Below, piece after piece: positions 40,837 through 48,456 of a stretch of DNA of 64,000 bases. Within the stretch, counting starts at the first letter, position 1, and each line of letters opens with the position of its first letter. The DNA comes from CAZXFA01 sp964640085. Its GTDB lineage: Bacteria > Actinomycetota > UBA4738 > HRBIN12. A program made the position numbers and the translations under genes. The notes below the pieces were generated by a model. It was not told the origin of the DNA, did not search any database, and saw only the letters and a program-made list of their open reading frames with translations. Location of the stretch: contig CAZXFA010000001.1 of NCBI GenBank assembly GCA_964640085.1, positions 1 through 64,000 on the forward strand, given 5' to 3'.

Positions 40837-42281
40837 CGGTCCCTCCCTCTCCGGAAGAGCCCCCAACGCCGCTTGGGCGCGGGCTCCTGTTCGTCCTCGG
40901 GTTCGGTCCGCGGGATCTCGGCAGCGTCCACTTCCCGCTCCTCGGTCACGATCAGGCGACCCGGTCGCCGGATCTGCTGGACCGTTTCCGCCCCCTCAGG
41001 TCGAGACTGCACGGGCTCGACGAGAGGAGGTGAGCTGGTCCGAGGAGGCCGCGGAGCCTCGCGGTCGAGCACAGGCTGAGGCTCGTCCGCCGCCGAACCT
41101 TCCGCCGCGGCAGACGGGCCACCCGGGCCGCCCTCGACCTCGTCGCGAGGCACCCTTCGCCGCTCCTCGCTCGGGGTCTCGGTCCTCTCCGTCGGTGTGG
41201 ACCCTGGTTCGGTCTCCACCGCAGCTTCTGTCTCGGTGGGCGTCCCTGCGGCCTGGGGCTCCTCGTCCGGTCCGGTCGCCTCCTCGACCTCGTCCTCCGG
41301 TGGAACCAGCGGTCGCGGCGCCCGCGCCGCTTCCGGAGGAGGGACGACCACCGTCGGAAGTTCGTCCAGCACGGGCAGCGGTGACGCGTCGGGAAGCTTC
41401 TCGACCACCTCGAGCGCGAGGTCCCGGTAGGACGCGGCTCCGCGCGAGCGCGGGTCGTACACGGTGATCGGCTGACCGAAGCCGGGCGCCTCGGACAGGC
41501 GGACGGTCCGGGGGATGATGGTCCGGTACACGCGATCGCCGAAGAACCGACGGACCTCGTCGACGACCTGCTCGGAGAGTCTGGTCCTGGGGTCGAACAT
41601 CGTCATCACGATCCCCGTCAGGCGGAGCCCGGGGTTCACGTTCTGCTGGACCAGGCGGACGTTCCGCAGCAACTGTCCGAGCCCCTCAAGCGCGTAATAC
41701 TCGCACTGGATCGGGACGATGAGCTCCTCCGCCGCCGCCATGGCATTCACCGTGAGCAGGCCGAGCGAGGGAGGGCAGTCAAGGAACACGAACTCGAAGG
41801 CCCCTTCGCGCAGGGGCTCGATCGCCCTGCGCAGCCGGAGCTCTCGCGAGAACTGGCTCACGAGCTCGATCTCGGCTCCCGCCAGGTCGATCGTGGACGG
41901 GACGGCCCACAGGTTCTCGACGGGCGTGGGCACGATGGCACGCTCGATGGGCGCCTCGGAGGCGAGCACGTCGTACACGGTGGTCTCGCGCCCCTCGTGG
42001 CGGATACCCAGGCCCGTCGACGCGTTGCCCTGTGGATCCAGATCCACCACCAGCACCCGGTGGCCGAGCTCGGCCAGCGCTGCCCCGAGGCTCACGGCGG
42101 TCGTGCTCTTGCCGACCCCGCCCTTCTGGTTCGCGACGGCGATGATCCTGGCGTGGGCCTCGGGCGCCCGCTGCGTCCGTGGAGAGGACCTGCGTTGGGG
42201 CGACTTCCGGGAGGCATCGGCCCCCTTCGGCGCGTTCCGGGAGGGCGCTCGGGCTGCCGCGGGGGAGCTGCGCTCGGTCAC
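40833..42281 (-). CDS. parA: chromosome partitioning ATPase ParA with long C-terminal tail
   Basis: A 482-residue ParA. Residues ~44-300 are the normal deviant-Walker ATPase: KGGVGKST at 53-60, VVDLDPQGNASTGLG, FLDCPPSLGLLTVNAM, and LSEAPGFGQPITVYDPRSRG. An Arg/Ser/Pro-rich N-terminal arm of ~40 residues precedes it. Unusually, some 180 further residues follow (about 300-482), first acidic and Pro/Glu/Thr-rich, ending in the basic aromatic patch KRRWGLFRRGRDR. Typical chromosomal ParA ends near the core. The tail keeps the frame into the parB overlap, so it is real coding sequence. It may tether ParA to a pole or partner protein (inference). Confidence 0.94.
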   Translation of the reverse strand: MTERSSPAAARAPSRNAPKGADASRKSPQRRSSPRTQRAPEAHARIIAVANQKGGVGKSTTAVSLGAALAELGHRVLVVDLDPQGNASTGLGIRHEGRETTVYDVLASEAPIERAIVPTPVENLWAVPSTIDLAGAEIELVSQFSRELRLRRAIEPLREGAFEFVFLDCPPSLGLLTVNAMAAAEELIVPIQCEYYALEGLGQLLRNVRLVQQNVNPGLRLTGIVMTMFDPRTRLSEQVVDEVRRFFGDRVYRTIIPRTVRLSEAPGFGQPITVYDPRSRGAASYRDLALEVVEKLPDASPLPVLDELPTVVVPPPEAARAPRPLVPPEDEVEEATGPDEEPQAAGTPTETEAAVETEPGSTPTERTETPSEERRRVPRDEVEGGPGGPSAAAEGSAADEPQPVLDREAPRPPRTSSPPLVEPVQSRPEGAETVQQIRRPGRLIVTEEREVDAAEIPRTEPEDEQEPAPKRRWGLFRRGRDR

Positions 42282-42883
42282 TGCCGCGTCATGATAACCA
42301 GCGGCCCGGTGCTTTCAAGCACGGGCGTCTCCAGCAGCCGGGCCTCACGAGCCCCAGGGACCCGCATGGGCAGCTTCGCCTCGCGGCCTGCGAAGTACAC
42401 CATGCGTCCCCCGGAGCGCAGGCACTGCCGGGCCAGGGACCACGACCGCCGGAGCGGCGCCAGCGCGCGGGCGAAGCACAGGTCCACGGGGTCCGTCAGC
42501 TCCTCGATCCGGCCGCCGACGACCCGCACGTTCGGTAAATCGAGCTCGTCCACGGCGAGCTCGAGGAACCCGATCGCCCGGCGCCTGGTCTCGACGAGGC
42601 CCACGGCAAGGTCCGGGCGCGCGATCGCCACCAGCACCCCGGGCAGACCCGCCCCCGAACCCAGGTCGTAGGCATCGGTGTCCCCCGGTTCGACGGCCGC
42701 CACGGCCCGCATTCCATCGAGGATGTGCCGTGTCCATATCCGCTCGGCGTCGCCCTCCGAGACCAGCCCGATCGGGACCGCCCGATCCCGGAGCAGCGCC
42801 TCGAACCGCCGGAGAAGCCCCTTCACCGACCTCGAGAACCTCACCCCCAGGGCGGCGCCGAGGATCTCGAGGTCGACGCTCAT
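42278..42883 (-). CDS. rsmG: 16S rRNA (guanine527-N7)-methyltransferase
   Basis: A 201-residue RsmG (GidB) enzyme using SAM to methylate G527 in the 530 loop of 16S rRNA. The N-terminal segment is followed by WTRHILDGMRAVAAV, the SAM-binding DLGSGAGLPGVLVAIARPDL (about residues 69-88), VETRRRAIGFLELAVDEL, and the conserved CFARALAPLR. Loss of this enzyme gives low-level streptomycin resistance in other bacteria. It overlaps parA by ATGA, forming an rsmG-parA-parB unit. Confidence 0.95.
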   Translation of the reverse strand: MSVDLEILGAALGVRFSRSVKGLLRRFEALLRDRAVPIGLVSEGDAERIWTRHILDGMRAVAAVEPGDTDAYDLGSGAGLPGVLVAIARPDLAVGLVETRRRAIGFLELAVDELDLPNVRVVGGRIEELTDPVDLCFARALAPLRRSWSLARQCLRSGGRMVYFAGREAKLPMRVPGAREARLLETPVLESTGPLVIMTRQ

Positions 42884-42897
42884 CGTTCGAACGCCCG

Positions 42898-42913
42898 TGT
42901 TTCACGTGAAACT
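42898..42913. promoter_or_regulatory. parS centromere site
   Basis: TGTTTCACGTGAAACT matches the bacterial parS consensus TGTTTCACGTGAAACA at 15 of 16 positions, differing only in the last base. It lies between jag and rsmG, about 2.1 kb from parB and 2.8 kb from dnaA, the usual origin-proximal place. ParB should nucleate and spread from here. Confidence 0.93.
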
Positions 42914-42949
42914 TGAGGGATGGGGGAGTCGCGCCCGAGGACGGCGAGC

Positions 42950-43615
42950 TCAGGCCCTGCGGCGGATGACGACGCGCCGATCCGGGTCCTCGCCCTCGCT
43001 GAGGCTCTCGACCGCCGGGACGCCGGCCACAGCATCGTGGACCACCTTCCGCTCGAACGCGTTCATCGGCTCCAGACGTTCCTCTCGCCCCGTGTGCGCC
43101 ACGCGCTGGGCGATCTCACGCGCACGGGCACCGAGGCGCGAGCGCTGTCGCCGCTTGTAGTCCTCCACGTCGACGGTGATCCGGGCTCGAGCATCGAGGC
43201 GCTGGACGACCGCCACCCGGGTGAGCTCCTGGAGCGCCTCGAGCGTCTGCCCGTGCCTCCCGATCAGCAGCCCCATGTCCTCGTCGTCCGGATCGTCCCC
43301 GACCACGTCGACGTACATCGTCCCGTGCTCGAACGTCGGCTCCACCTCGGCCGCGATCCCCATACGGGCGAGGAGCCCTTGGAGGAACTCCGCGGCCACC
43401 TCGCCCTGCTCCTCGAGCTCGTCCTCGCCGACCTCGTCCCGCCGGCGGCGGACCCGGACGAGCACCTCGGCATCCTGCGCGCCCAGACCGAACAGCCCTT
43501 GACGCGGCTCGTGGAGAACCTGGACGTCGACCTCCTGTTCGCTGACGCCCAGCTCGCCGAGGGCGGCCTCGACCGCCTCCTCAACGCTTGGGGCGCTTCT
43601 TCGGATCTCGTCCAC
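42950..43615 (-). CDS. khpB: RNA-binding protein KhpB/Jag
   Basis: A 221-residue Jag/EloR/KhpB protein. A Jag-N segment (SAPSVEEAVEAALGELGVSE, RQGLFGLGAQDAEV) is followed by a KH domain with GxxG in LLIGRHGQTLEAL (about 125-137) and a C-terminal R3H domain (VDVEDYKRRQRSRLGARARE, LEPMNAFERKVVHDAV). In other bacteria it binds RNA and influences cell elongation. GTG 43615 gives a 35-base overlap with yidC; an ATG at 43720 would overlap by 140 bases and is less likely. It follows yidC, as in most Gram-positive genomes. Confidence 0.9.
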   Translation of the reverse strand: MDEIRRSAPSVEEAVEAALGELGVSEQEVDVQVLHEPRQGLFGLGAQDAEVLVRVRRRRDEVGEDELEEQGEVAAEFLQGLLARMGIAAEVEPTFEHGTMYVDVVGDDPDDEDMGLLIGRHGQTLEALQELTRVAVVQRLDARARITVDVEDYKRRQRSRLGARAREIAQRVAHTGREERLEPMNAFERKVVHDAVAGVPAVESLSEGEDPDRRVVIRRRA

Positions 43616-44705
43616 CGCTGCCTCCCGGCTTGCGCTTGGATCCGGACCCAGGCTTCGGCGCTCCCGGACGACCCGAGCCGCCAGGTCGGCGGCCGCTCGA
43701 CGGCTTCCGGGTCGTGCCATCGCGGCGGCGGCGCTCGTCCTCGGCCCGCTCCATCATTGAGGAGAGCAGGCCCTTCTTCTTCTCCGACTTGCCCCGGTCG
43801 TTGGCCGCGGCGGCCAGCGTCTCCGCCGTGGGTCGGTTCCTGAGCATGAAGTACTGCTGCCCGATCTGCCACCCGTTCGAGGTGGTCCAGTACAGGACGA
43901 GCCCCGCGGGGAAGAAGATCCCGAAGACCCCGAACATGATCGGCATCACCTTGAGCAGCGCCTGCTGCTGCTGGGACGCGGCCCCGGGAGGGCTCGCTCT
44001 CTGCATCTGGCGCTGCTGGAAGTAGGTGGTCCCGAACATCAGCAGCGCGAACACGTAGTACGGGGCCCGCGCGAGATCGTCCCCGCAATCGACCGGGTAC
44101 TGGAGGCTGACCGTCTCCCCCTGCTGATCGCTGGCTCGGTCACCGAGGCGAGCGTCCTCGTTCCCGGCCTGCGTGGCCGAGCAGAGCAGGTTCATGCCGA
44201 GGAACGAGGTGCCGCCGGACGGCGCCGGCTGCGGGAGCAGCTCGTCGATCTGCGCCTGGGATGAGATGGGGTTCCCGTCCGCGTCCACCGGCGGGATCTG
44301 CCGGGTAACCACCTCGTACAGGCGCGTGTCCTGGGGGAGGTGGATCGGATGTTGGGGGAACCGCACCACCGAGTACATCGCGATCAGGATCGGGAACTGG
44401 AGCAGGACCGGCCAGCACCCGGAGAACGGGTTCACCCCGTACTCCTTGTACAGCTTCATGATCTCTTCCTGCTGGCGCTGCCGATTCTGCTTGTACTTCT
44501 GCTGGATCTGCTTCACCTTCGGCTGGATGATCTGCATGTGCTGCATCGACCGGATCTGCCTGATCCCGAGGGGGAGCAGCACCAAGCGGATCAGAACGGT
44601 CAGCACGATGATCGTGACCCCGTAGTTCGGGATCAGCTCGTAGATCTGTGCCACCAGCCAGCCCAGGCCGTCTAGGAGCGCCTGCCACGGACCGAACGCG
44701 ATCAC
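43581..44705 (-). CDS. yidC: membrane protein insertase YidC
   Basis: A 374-residue Oxa1/YidC insertase that places proteins in the membrane alone or with SecYEG. The first helix region GWLVAQIYELIPNYGVTIIV is followed by RLVLLPLGIRQIRSMQHMQI with the hydrophilic-groove Arg, the cytoplasmic coiled loop QPKVKQIQQKYKQNRQRQQE, and GCWPVLLQFPILIAMYSVV. A periplasmic insert of about 90 residues lies between helices 2 and 3. The C-terminal ~90 residues are Lys/Arg/Gly/Pro-rich and probably bind ribosomes. GTG 44705 overlaps the yidD stop (GTGA). Confidence 0.95.
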   Translation of the reverse strand: MIAFGPWQALLDGLGWLVAQIYELIPNYGVTIIVLTVLIRLVLLPLGIRQIRSMQHMQIIQPKVKQIQQKYKQNRQRQQEEIMKLYKEYGVNPFSGCWPVLLQFPILIAMYSVVRFPQHPIHLPQDTRLYEVVTRQIPPVDADGNPISSQAQIDELLPQPAPSGGTSFLGMNLLCSATQAGNEDARLGDRASDQQGETVSLQYPVDCGDDLARAPYYVFALLMFGTTYFQQRQMQRASPPGAASQQQQALLKVMPIMFGVFGIFFPAGLVLYWTTSNGWQIGQQYFMLRNRPTAETLAAAANDRGKSEKKKGLLSSMMERAEDERRRRDGTTRKPSSGRRPGGSGRPGAPKPGSGSKRKPGGSGGRDPKKRPKR

Positions 44706-45016
44706 CGGCCAGCCTCCTGCTGTATGCCAATGTCATACAAGGGAACCCGAGGCGACCGGCGTGGGGGCGGCACGTGATCCACGCCACCCGCTGTGAACGG
44801 GCCGCATCGCGCGATCCGCCAGAGCGTCAACGCGGTCCCGCGGAGGGCCCCATGACCCCTGATCGCCTCCTCCGCGTACCTGGAGCACGAGGGGTAGAAG
44901 CGGCACTGTCCCCCCAGCCATCCCGACAGGACGACCCGGTACAGCCCGATGAGCCCGAGGAGCGACCTCCGCACCGGAGCGCCCACCGCCCAGGTCACGC
45001 GACGGAGCCGCGTCAC
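44702..45016 (-). CDS. yidD: membrane protein insertion efficiency factor YidD
   Basis: A 104-residue YidD protein. The whole signature is present: LLGLIGLYRVVLSGWLGGQC, then RFYPSCSRYAEEAI and GPFTAGGVDHVP. YidD assists YidC-dependent insertion at the inner face of the membrane. GTG 45016 overlaps the rnpA stop, and its own stop overlaps the yidC start. The frame is open far upstream, but that part is the antisense or out-of-frame region of rnpA and rpmH. Confidence 0.95.
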   Translation of the reverse strand: MTRLRRVTWAVGAPVRRSLLGLIGLYRVVLSGWLGGQCRFYPSCSRYAEEAIRGHGALRGTALTLWRIARCGPFTAGGVDHVPPPRRSPRVPLYDIGIQQEAGR

Positions 45017-45330
45017 CGGACGATCACCTGCGCGCGCTCGACCAACCCGCCGATCTCCGCCACCAGCTCCCGTGTCCCCGCTCCCCGGATGGCCCCTCGG
45101 GCGACCAGGGCGACGTCGACGTCCCCCCGCACCGAGGGCGCCAGCTCCTGCCATGCGGCCCGGAGGATGCGCCGGGCCCGGTTCCGTTGCACCGCTCCAC
45201 CCACCCCGCGGCCGGCCACGACGGCCACCGCCCCCGAGCCGGGCACGACGAACACTACCACCCGGTCTCCGTGGAACGCCCTGCCCTCGGCGAGCGTGCG
45301 AGCGACGTCGCGTCCGTCCGTCGCCGTGAT
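45013..45330 (-). CDS. rnpA: RNase P protein component, no standard start codon at full length
   Basis: The protein subunit of RNase P, which matures tRNA 5' ends. The conserved RNR motif is GVGGAVQRNRARRILRAAWQ, and the upstream part DVARTLAEGRAFHGDRVVVF matches the first helix and strand of the family. This homologous frame runs from the codon just after the rpmH stop (ATC at 45330) giving 105 residues, the normal length, but it contains no ATG, GTG or TTG until GTG 45261, which would give only 82 residues and cut off the first helix. The frame is the same as rpmH, separated by a single TAG. Non-standard ATC initiation, stop readthrough or a sequence error are all possible. Confidence 0.85.
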   Translation of the reverse strand: MTATDGRDVARTLAEGRAFHGDRVVVFVVPGSGAVAVVAGRGVGGAVQRNRARRILRAAWQELAPSVRGDVDVALVARGAIRGAGTRELVAEIGGLVERAQVIVR

Positions 45331-45468
45331 CTACGCAGACAGGCGCGCGCGGCCCCGAGATCGCCGTCGCGCCAAGATCGCGCGCCCGGCCCGAGTGCGC
45401 ATCCGCACCCGGAACCCATGCCGCTTGGCCCTGCGTCGGTTGTTGGGCTGGTAGGTCCGCTTGCTCAT
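45331..45468 (-). CDS. rpmH: 50S ribosomal protein L34
   Basis: A 45-residue L34, highly basic as usual: SKRTYQPNNRRRAKRHGFRV, then RMRTRAGRAILARRR. It is the first gene of the leftward operon rpmH-rnpA-yidD-yidC-khpB. ATG 45468 is the conserved start; a longer frame reaching 45576 is not needed. A TATACT hexamer on this strand at 45522-45517 lies 48 bases upstream and is the probable promoter. Its TAG stop is directly followed in frame by rnpA coding sequence. Confidence 0.97.
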   Translation of the reverse strand: MSKRTYQPNNRRRAKRHGFRVRMRTRAGRAILARRRSRGRARLSA

Positions 45469-45516
45469 CCGCCGCCTCTCGAAGATAGTGAACCGGCCCT
45501 GGCGGCCGGTCGTCCG

Positions 45517-45522
45517 AGTATA
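45517..45522 (-). promoter_or_regulatory. -10 element of rpmH operon
   Basis: TATACT on the minus strand differs from TATAAT at one base and sits in an otherwise GC-rich gap, at a suitable distance (about 40-base leader) from rpmH. No convincing -35 is seen. Confidence 0.5.
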
Positions 45523-45634
45523 CCGACGGTGCCCGCCCCCAGCGCATCGGCGACGCGTCCGTGCGATCACCGCCACGGGGGAGAAAGTGCGTCAAAAGCC
45601 CCCTGAGGGGGTCACGAGGCGTGAACGCCGGTGC

Positions 45635-45640
45635 TATATT
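45635..45640 (+). promoter_or_regulatory. -10 element of dnaA
   Basis: TATATT on the plus strand is the most AT-rich hexamer between rpmH and dnaA and lies about 85 bases before the dnaA start. The -35 region is not recognisable. Confidence 0.45.
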
Positions 45641-45702
45641 CCGGCGCGCTTCCCCGGCGCGCCCCGCCCATCCCCACGGGCCGCAGCCCTTCCCCCGAAG
45701 GG

Positions 45703-45720
45703 TTTCCACATATGTGGAAA
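45703..45720. promoter_or_regulatory. DnaA-box-like perfect palindrome before dnaA
   Basis: TTTCCACATATGTGGAAA is a perfect 18-base inverted repeat. Each arm forms a 9-mer ending TTCCACA (GTTTCCACA and, on the other strand, CTTTCCACA) that matches the DnaA box TTATCCACA at 7 of 9 positions. It lies just before the dnaA start and touches its ribosome binding site, so binding of DnaA could repress its own gene. Confidence 0.55.
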
Positions 45721-45726
45721 GGCACT

Positions 45727-47124
45727 GTGGAATCTGTTATGGCCGTCGCATCGTTCGAAGGACCCGCCGAGCGGACGTGGGCCCACGTCGTCGAACGCGC
45801 CAAGCACGCGCTCCCGGAGAGCTCGTTCGCGATGTGGTTCCACGGCGTCCGCGGCACGAGCCTCCGGGATGGCGTCCTCGATGTCGTCGCCCCATCCGAC
45901 TACGTGCGGGACTGGCTCGCCAAGCATTACCTGGACTTGATGCAGCGGGCTGCCACCGAAGCTGCAGGTACGCCCATCCGGGTCAGACTCGGCGCCGCGG
46001 CGAGGCCCGAAGGTGTTGCGGCGCAAGCCGTTACTGACCGACCCGCGGACCCGCAACCGGCGTCTCGGCGGGACATCCCGATGGGCGCTCCGGGGCTGCC
46101 CTTCCCCAACTACACGTTCGAGACCTTCGTCCCCGGACCCTCGAACCGGTTCGCGCACGCGGCAGCCATGGCGGTGGCCGAGGCGCCGCCGTCCAAGGCC
46201 TACAACCCACTGTTCATCTACGGCGGAGTCGGTCTGGGCAAGACCCACCTGCTCGTGGCGATCGGGCACCACATGCACCGGCTCGCCCCTCGCCTCCGCG
46301 TGAAGTACGTGACGAGCGAGAGCTTCATGGCCGAGTTCATCAAGGCCGTGCGCGAACGCCAGGGCTACCAGTTCGCCGCCCGGTACCGCGACGTCGACGT
46401 GCTGCTCGTCGACGACATCCAGTTCCTCGCCAAGCGCGAGGAGACCCAAACCGAGTTCTTCCACACGTTCAACGCCCTGCACGAGAAGGAGCGCCAGATC
46501 GCGATCGCCTCCGATCGCCCGCCGCAGGAGCTCGGGATGGAGGAGCGGCTCCAGTCCCGCTTCCGCCTCGGCCTCTGCGTGGACGTGCAGCCTCCCGATC
46601 TCGAGACCCGGATCGCCATCCTGCAACTGAAGGCGCAGCGGGAATCGGCCCACGTCCCCGACGACGTGATCGAGTTCATCGCGAGCACGTTCGAGCAGAA
46701 CATCCGCGAGCTGGAAGGCGCCCTCGTCCGCGTCGTGGCCTGGTCCGACTTGACCGGGCATCCCATCACCACCGACCTCGCCGGGCAGGCCCTCGAAGAC
46801 CTCCTGCCGCAGGCCGACGCGGAGATCCCGCCACAGCTCATCTTGGAGGAGAGCGCGAAGTACTTCGGCCTCTCCGTCCAGGACCTCGTCTCGCCCAACC
46901 GATCTCGGCCCCTCACCACCGCCAGACACGTGGCGATGTACCTGATGCGCGAGTGCAGCGGGCAGTCGTTGGTCAAGATCGGCGAGACCTTCGGCGGCCG
47001 GGACCACACCACGGCCCGGCACGGCATCCTCAAGATCGAGCGAGACATGCGGGCCCGCAGTACGACGTACCGTCAGGTCCAGGACCTGTCCAGGATCATC
47101 CGGGACCGGGCGCGCAGCGCCTGA
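45727..47124 (+). CDS. dnaA: chromosomal replication initiator DnaA
   Basis: A 465-residue initiator AAA+ ATPase. Domain I (RTWAHVVERAKHALPESSFA), a short variable linker, domain III with Walker A YGGVGLGKTHLLVAI (about residue 165), Walker B VLLVDDIQF and the Arg-finger region ERLQSRFRLGLCVDV, and domain IV with the box-reading signature GGRDHTTARHGILKIE (about 420-435). GTG 45727 is chosen because GGAAAGG lies four bases before it; in-frame ATGs at 45712 and 45739 are alternatives, the first falling inside the palindrome. Domain II is short compared with streptomycetes. Confidence 0.96.
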   Translation: MESVMAVASFEGPAERTWAHVVERAKHALPESSFAMWFHGVRGTSLRDGVLDVVAPSDYVRDWLAKHYLDLMQRAATEAAGTPIRVRLGAAARPEGVAAQAVTDRPADPQPASRRDIPMGAPGLPFPNYTFETFVPGPSNRFAHAAAMAVAEAPPSKAYNPLFIYGGVGLGKTHLLVAIGHHMHRLAPRLRVKYVTSESFMAEFIKAVRERQGYQFAARYRDVDVLLVDDIQFLAKREETQTEFFHTFNALHEKERQIAIASDRPPQELGMEERLQSRFRLGLCVDVQPPDLETRIAILQLKAQRESAHVPDDVIEFIASTFEQNIRELEGALVRVVAWSDLTGHPITTDLAGQALEDLLPQADAEIPPQLILEESAKYFGLSVQDLVSPNRSRPLTTARHVAMYLMRECSGQSLVKIGETFGGRDHTTARHGILKIERDMRARSTTYRQVQDLSRIIRDRARSA

Positions 47125-47334
47125 GGCGTGTGGACCAGCGTGGGGATGTCGTGGGGAACTCGGGGAGAACCACAGCATGGCCACCCGGGCCGTCCCCGAT
47201 CGCTCACACCCCGTCCCCATGTCGGTGGGCCCGACTACGCTGCGACGATAGGGGGGTTCTCCCCGAACCCCCAGGGCCTACTACTACTGAGAGGAAGAGG
47301 ACCGACACAGCAGAAGCCGTGAGGGGGTGGACAC
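47125..47334 (+). other. candidate replication origin (oriC) in dnaA-dnaN gap
   Basis: The 210-base gap between dnaA and dnaN has the parts of an origin in the order known from Bacillus: a DnaA-box-like TGTGGACCA (47129-47137; its complement matches TTGTCCACA at 8 of 9), weaker CGTGGGGA and ACCACA motifs, a GC-rich hairpin with an 8-base stem (GGGGGTTC 47252-47259, GAACCCCC 47265-47272), then three tandem CTA triplets (47278-47286) that read TAG-TAG-TAG on the minus strand, as in DnaA-trios. The 3' side of the trios faces the boxes, the expected polarity. The number of good boxes is low, so part of the origin could lie elsewhere. Confidence 0.55.
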
Positions 47335-48438
47335 GTGAAGTTCCGGTGTGATCGCGATGCCCTGTCCGACGCGCTCCAAACAGTGATGCGGGGCGTCTCG
47401 TCCCGGCCGGGGATCCCGGCATTGACCGGTGTCCTCATCGAGGCGATGGGCGAGGGCTCCCTCACGCTGACGACGACGGATCTGGAGGTCGCGGCGCTTC
47501 TGGGGATCGAGGTGCAAGTGTCGGAGGAGGGAACCGCCCTGGTCCCCGCCCGGCTCCTGGCCGACACGGTCAAGAGCCTGTCCGACGCGCCGGTGGAGTT
47601 CGACGCCGACCAAGCACAAGCGCGGATCCGGTGCGCGGCGTACGAAGGCGCGCTGCGGCTGCTCCCTGCCGAGGACTTCCCGGCGCTCCAGCCCCCGTCC
47701 GGCACGCGGGTGGTGGTCGATGGCCCCACGTTCGCCGAGGCGGTCGGCCAGGCGTCTCGCGCTGCCTCCCGCGACGAGGCGCGACCGGTGCTCACGGGGG
47801 TCCTGGTGGAGGTCTCGCGGGAGGGCGTGACGCTGGTGGCCACCGACTCGTACCGGCTGGCGATCCGGGAGCTGGTAGCGACGGCGGGTGGGGAGGCGAA
47901 GGCGATCGTGCCGGAGCGGGCGATCGCCGAAGCCGGGCGGGCAGCGCTGGCGACCGAGAAAGGCGAGGTGGAGCTCTTCGTGGATGAGAGCCAGGCATCG
48001 TTCCAGGTCGGGCATCTCATGCTGACGTCCCGGCTGATCGAGGGGGAGTTCCCCAACTATCGCCAGCTCCTGCCCGAGCGGTACGAGAACCGGCTCACGG
48101 TCCCACGCCAGCAGCTCCTCGACGCGGTGCGCCGGGTCGGGCTCCTCGCTCGGGACACGTCACCCGTGCGGCTGGAGTTCAACGCGCTGGGTGTGAAGCT
48201 CTCGTCGTCGTCGCCCGACCTGGGCCAGGCGGTCGAGGCCGTCGAGGCGCGATACGAGGGGGAGGACATCACGGCGGCCTTCAACCCGCACTACCTGGCC
48301 GACGGGCTGGCGGCGGTCACGGGCGACACCGTTCGGTTGGAGGTCCGGGATGGGCTGAAGCCGGGGGTCGTGCGCGGTGGCTCGGAGGACTTCACGTACC
48401 TCGTGATGCCGGTCCGCCTCCCCACGCCGGTCGGCTGA
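47335..48438 (+). CDS. dnaN: DNA polymerase III beta subunit (sliding clamp)
   Basis: A 367-residue sliding clamp with the three repeated clamp domains. Typical stretches are MKFRCDRDALSDALQTVMRG, FPALQPPSGTRVVVDGPTFA, VTLVATDSYRLAIRELVATA, LIEGEFPNYRQLLPERYENR and the C-terminal DFTYLVMPVRLP. It holds the replicase on DNA. GTG 47335 follows GAGGGGG. The next gene recF starts 18 bases after its stop. Confidence 0.97.
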   Translation: MKFRCDRDALSDALQTVMRGVSSRPGIPALTGVLIEAMGEGSLTLTTTDLEVAALLGIEVQVSEEGTALVPARLLADTVKSLSDAPVEFDADQAQARIRCAAYEGALRLLPAEDFPALQPPSGTRVVVDGPTFAEAVGQASRAASRDEARPVLTGVLVEVSREGVTLVATDSYRLAIRELVATAGGEAKAIVPERAIAEAGRAALATEKGEVELFVDESQASFQVGHLMLTSRLIEGEFPNYRQLLPERYENRLTVPRQQLLDAVRRVGLLARDTSPVRLEFNALGVKLSSSSPDLGQAVEAVEARYEGEDITAAFNPHYLADGLAAVTGDTVRLEVRDGLKPGVVRGGSEDFTYLVMPVRLPTPVG

Positions 48439-48456
48439 GCGCCGACCGGAGCGGCG

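Noticed and set aside
42950..43720. Longer Jag starting at ATG 43720
   Set aside because: It would overlap yidC by 140 bases, and the added residues do not match the Jag N-terminal domain.
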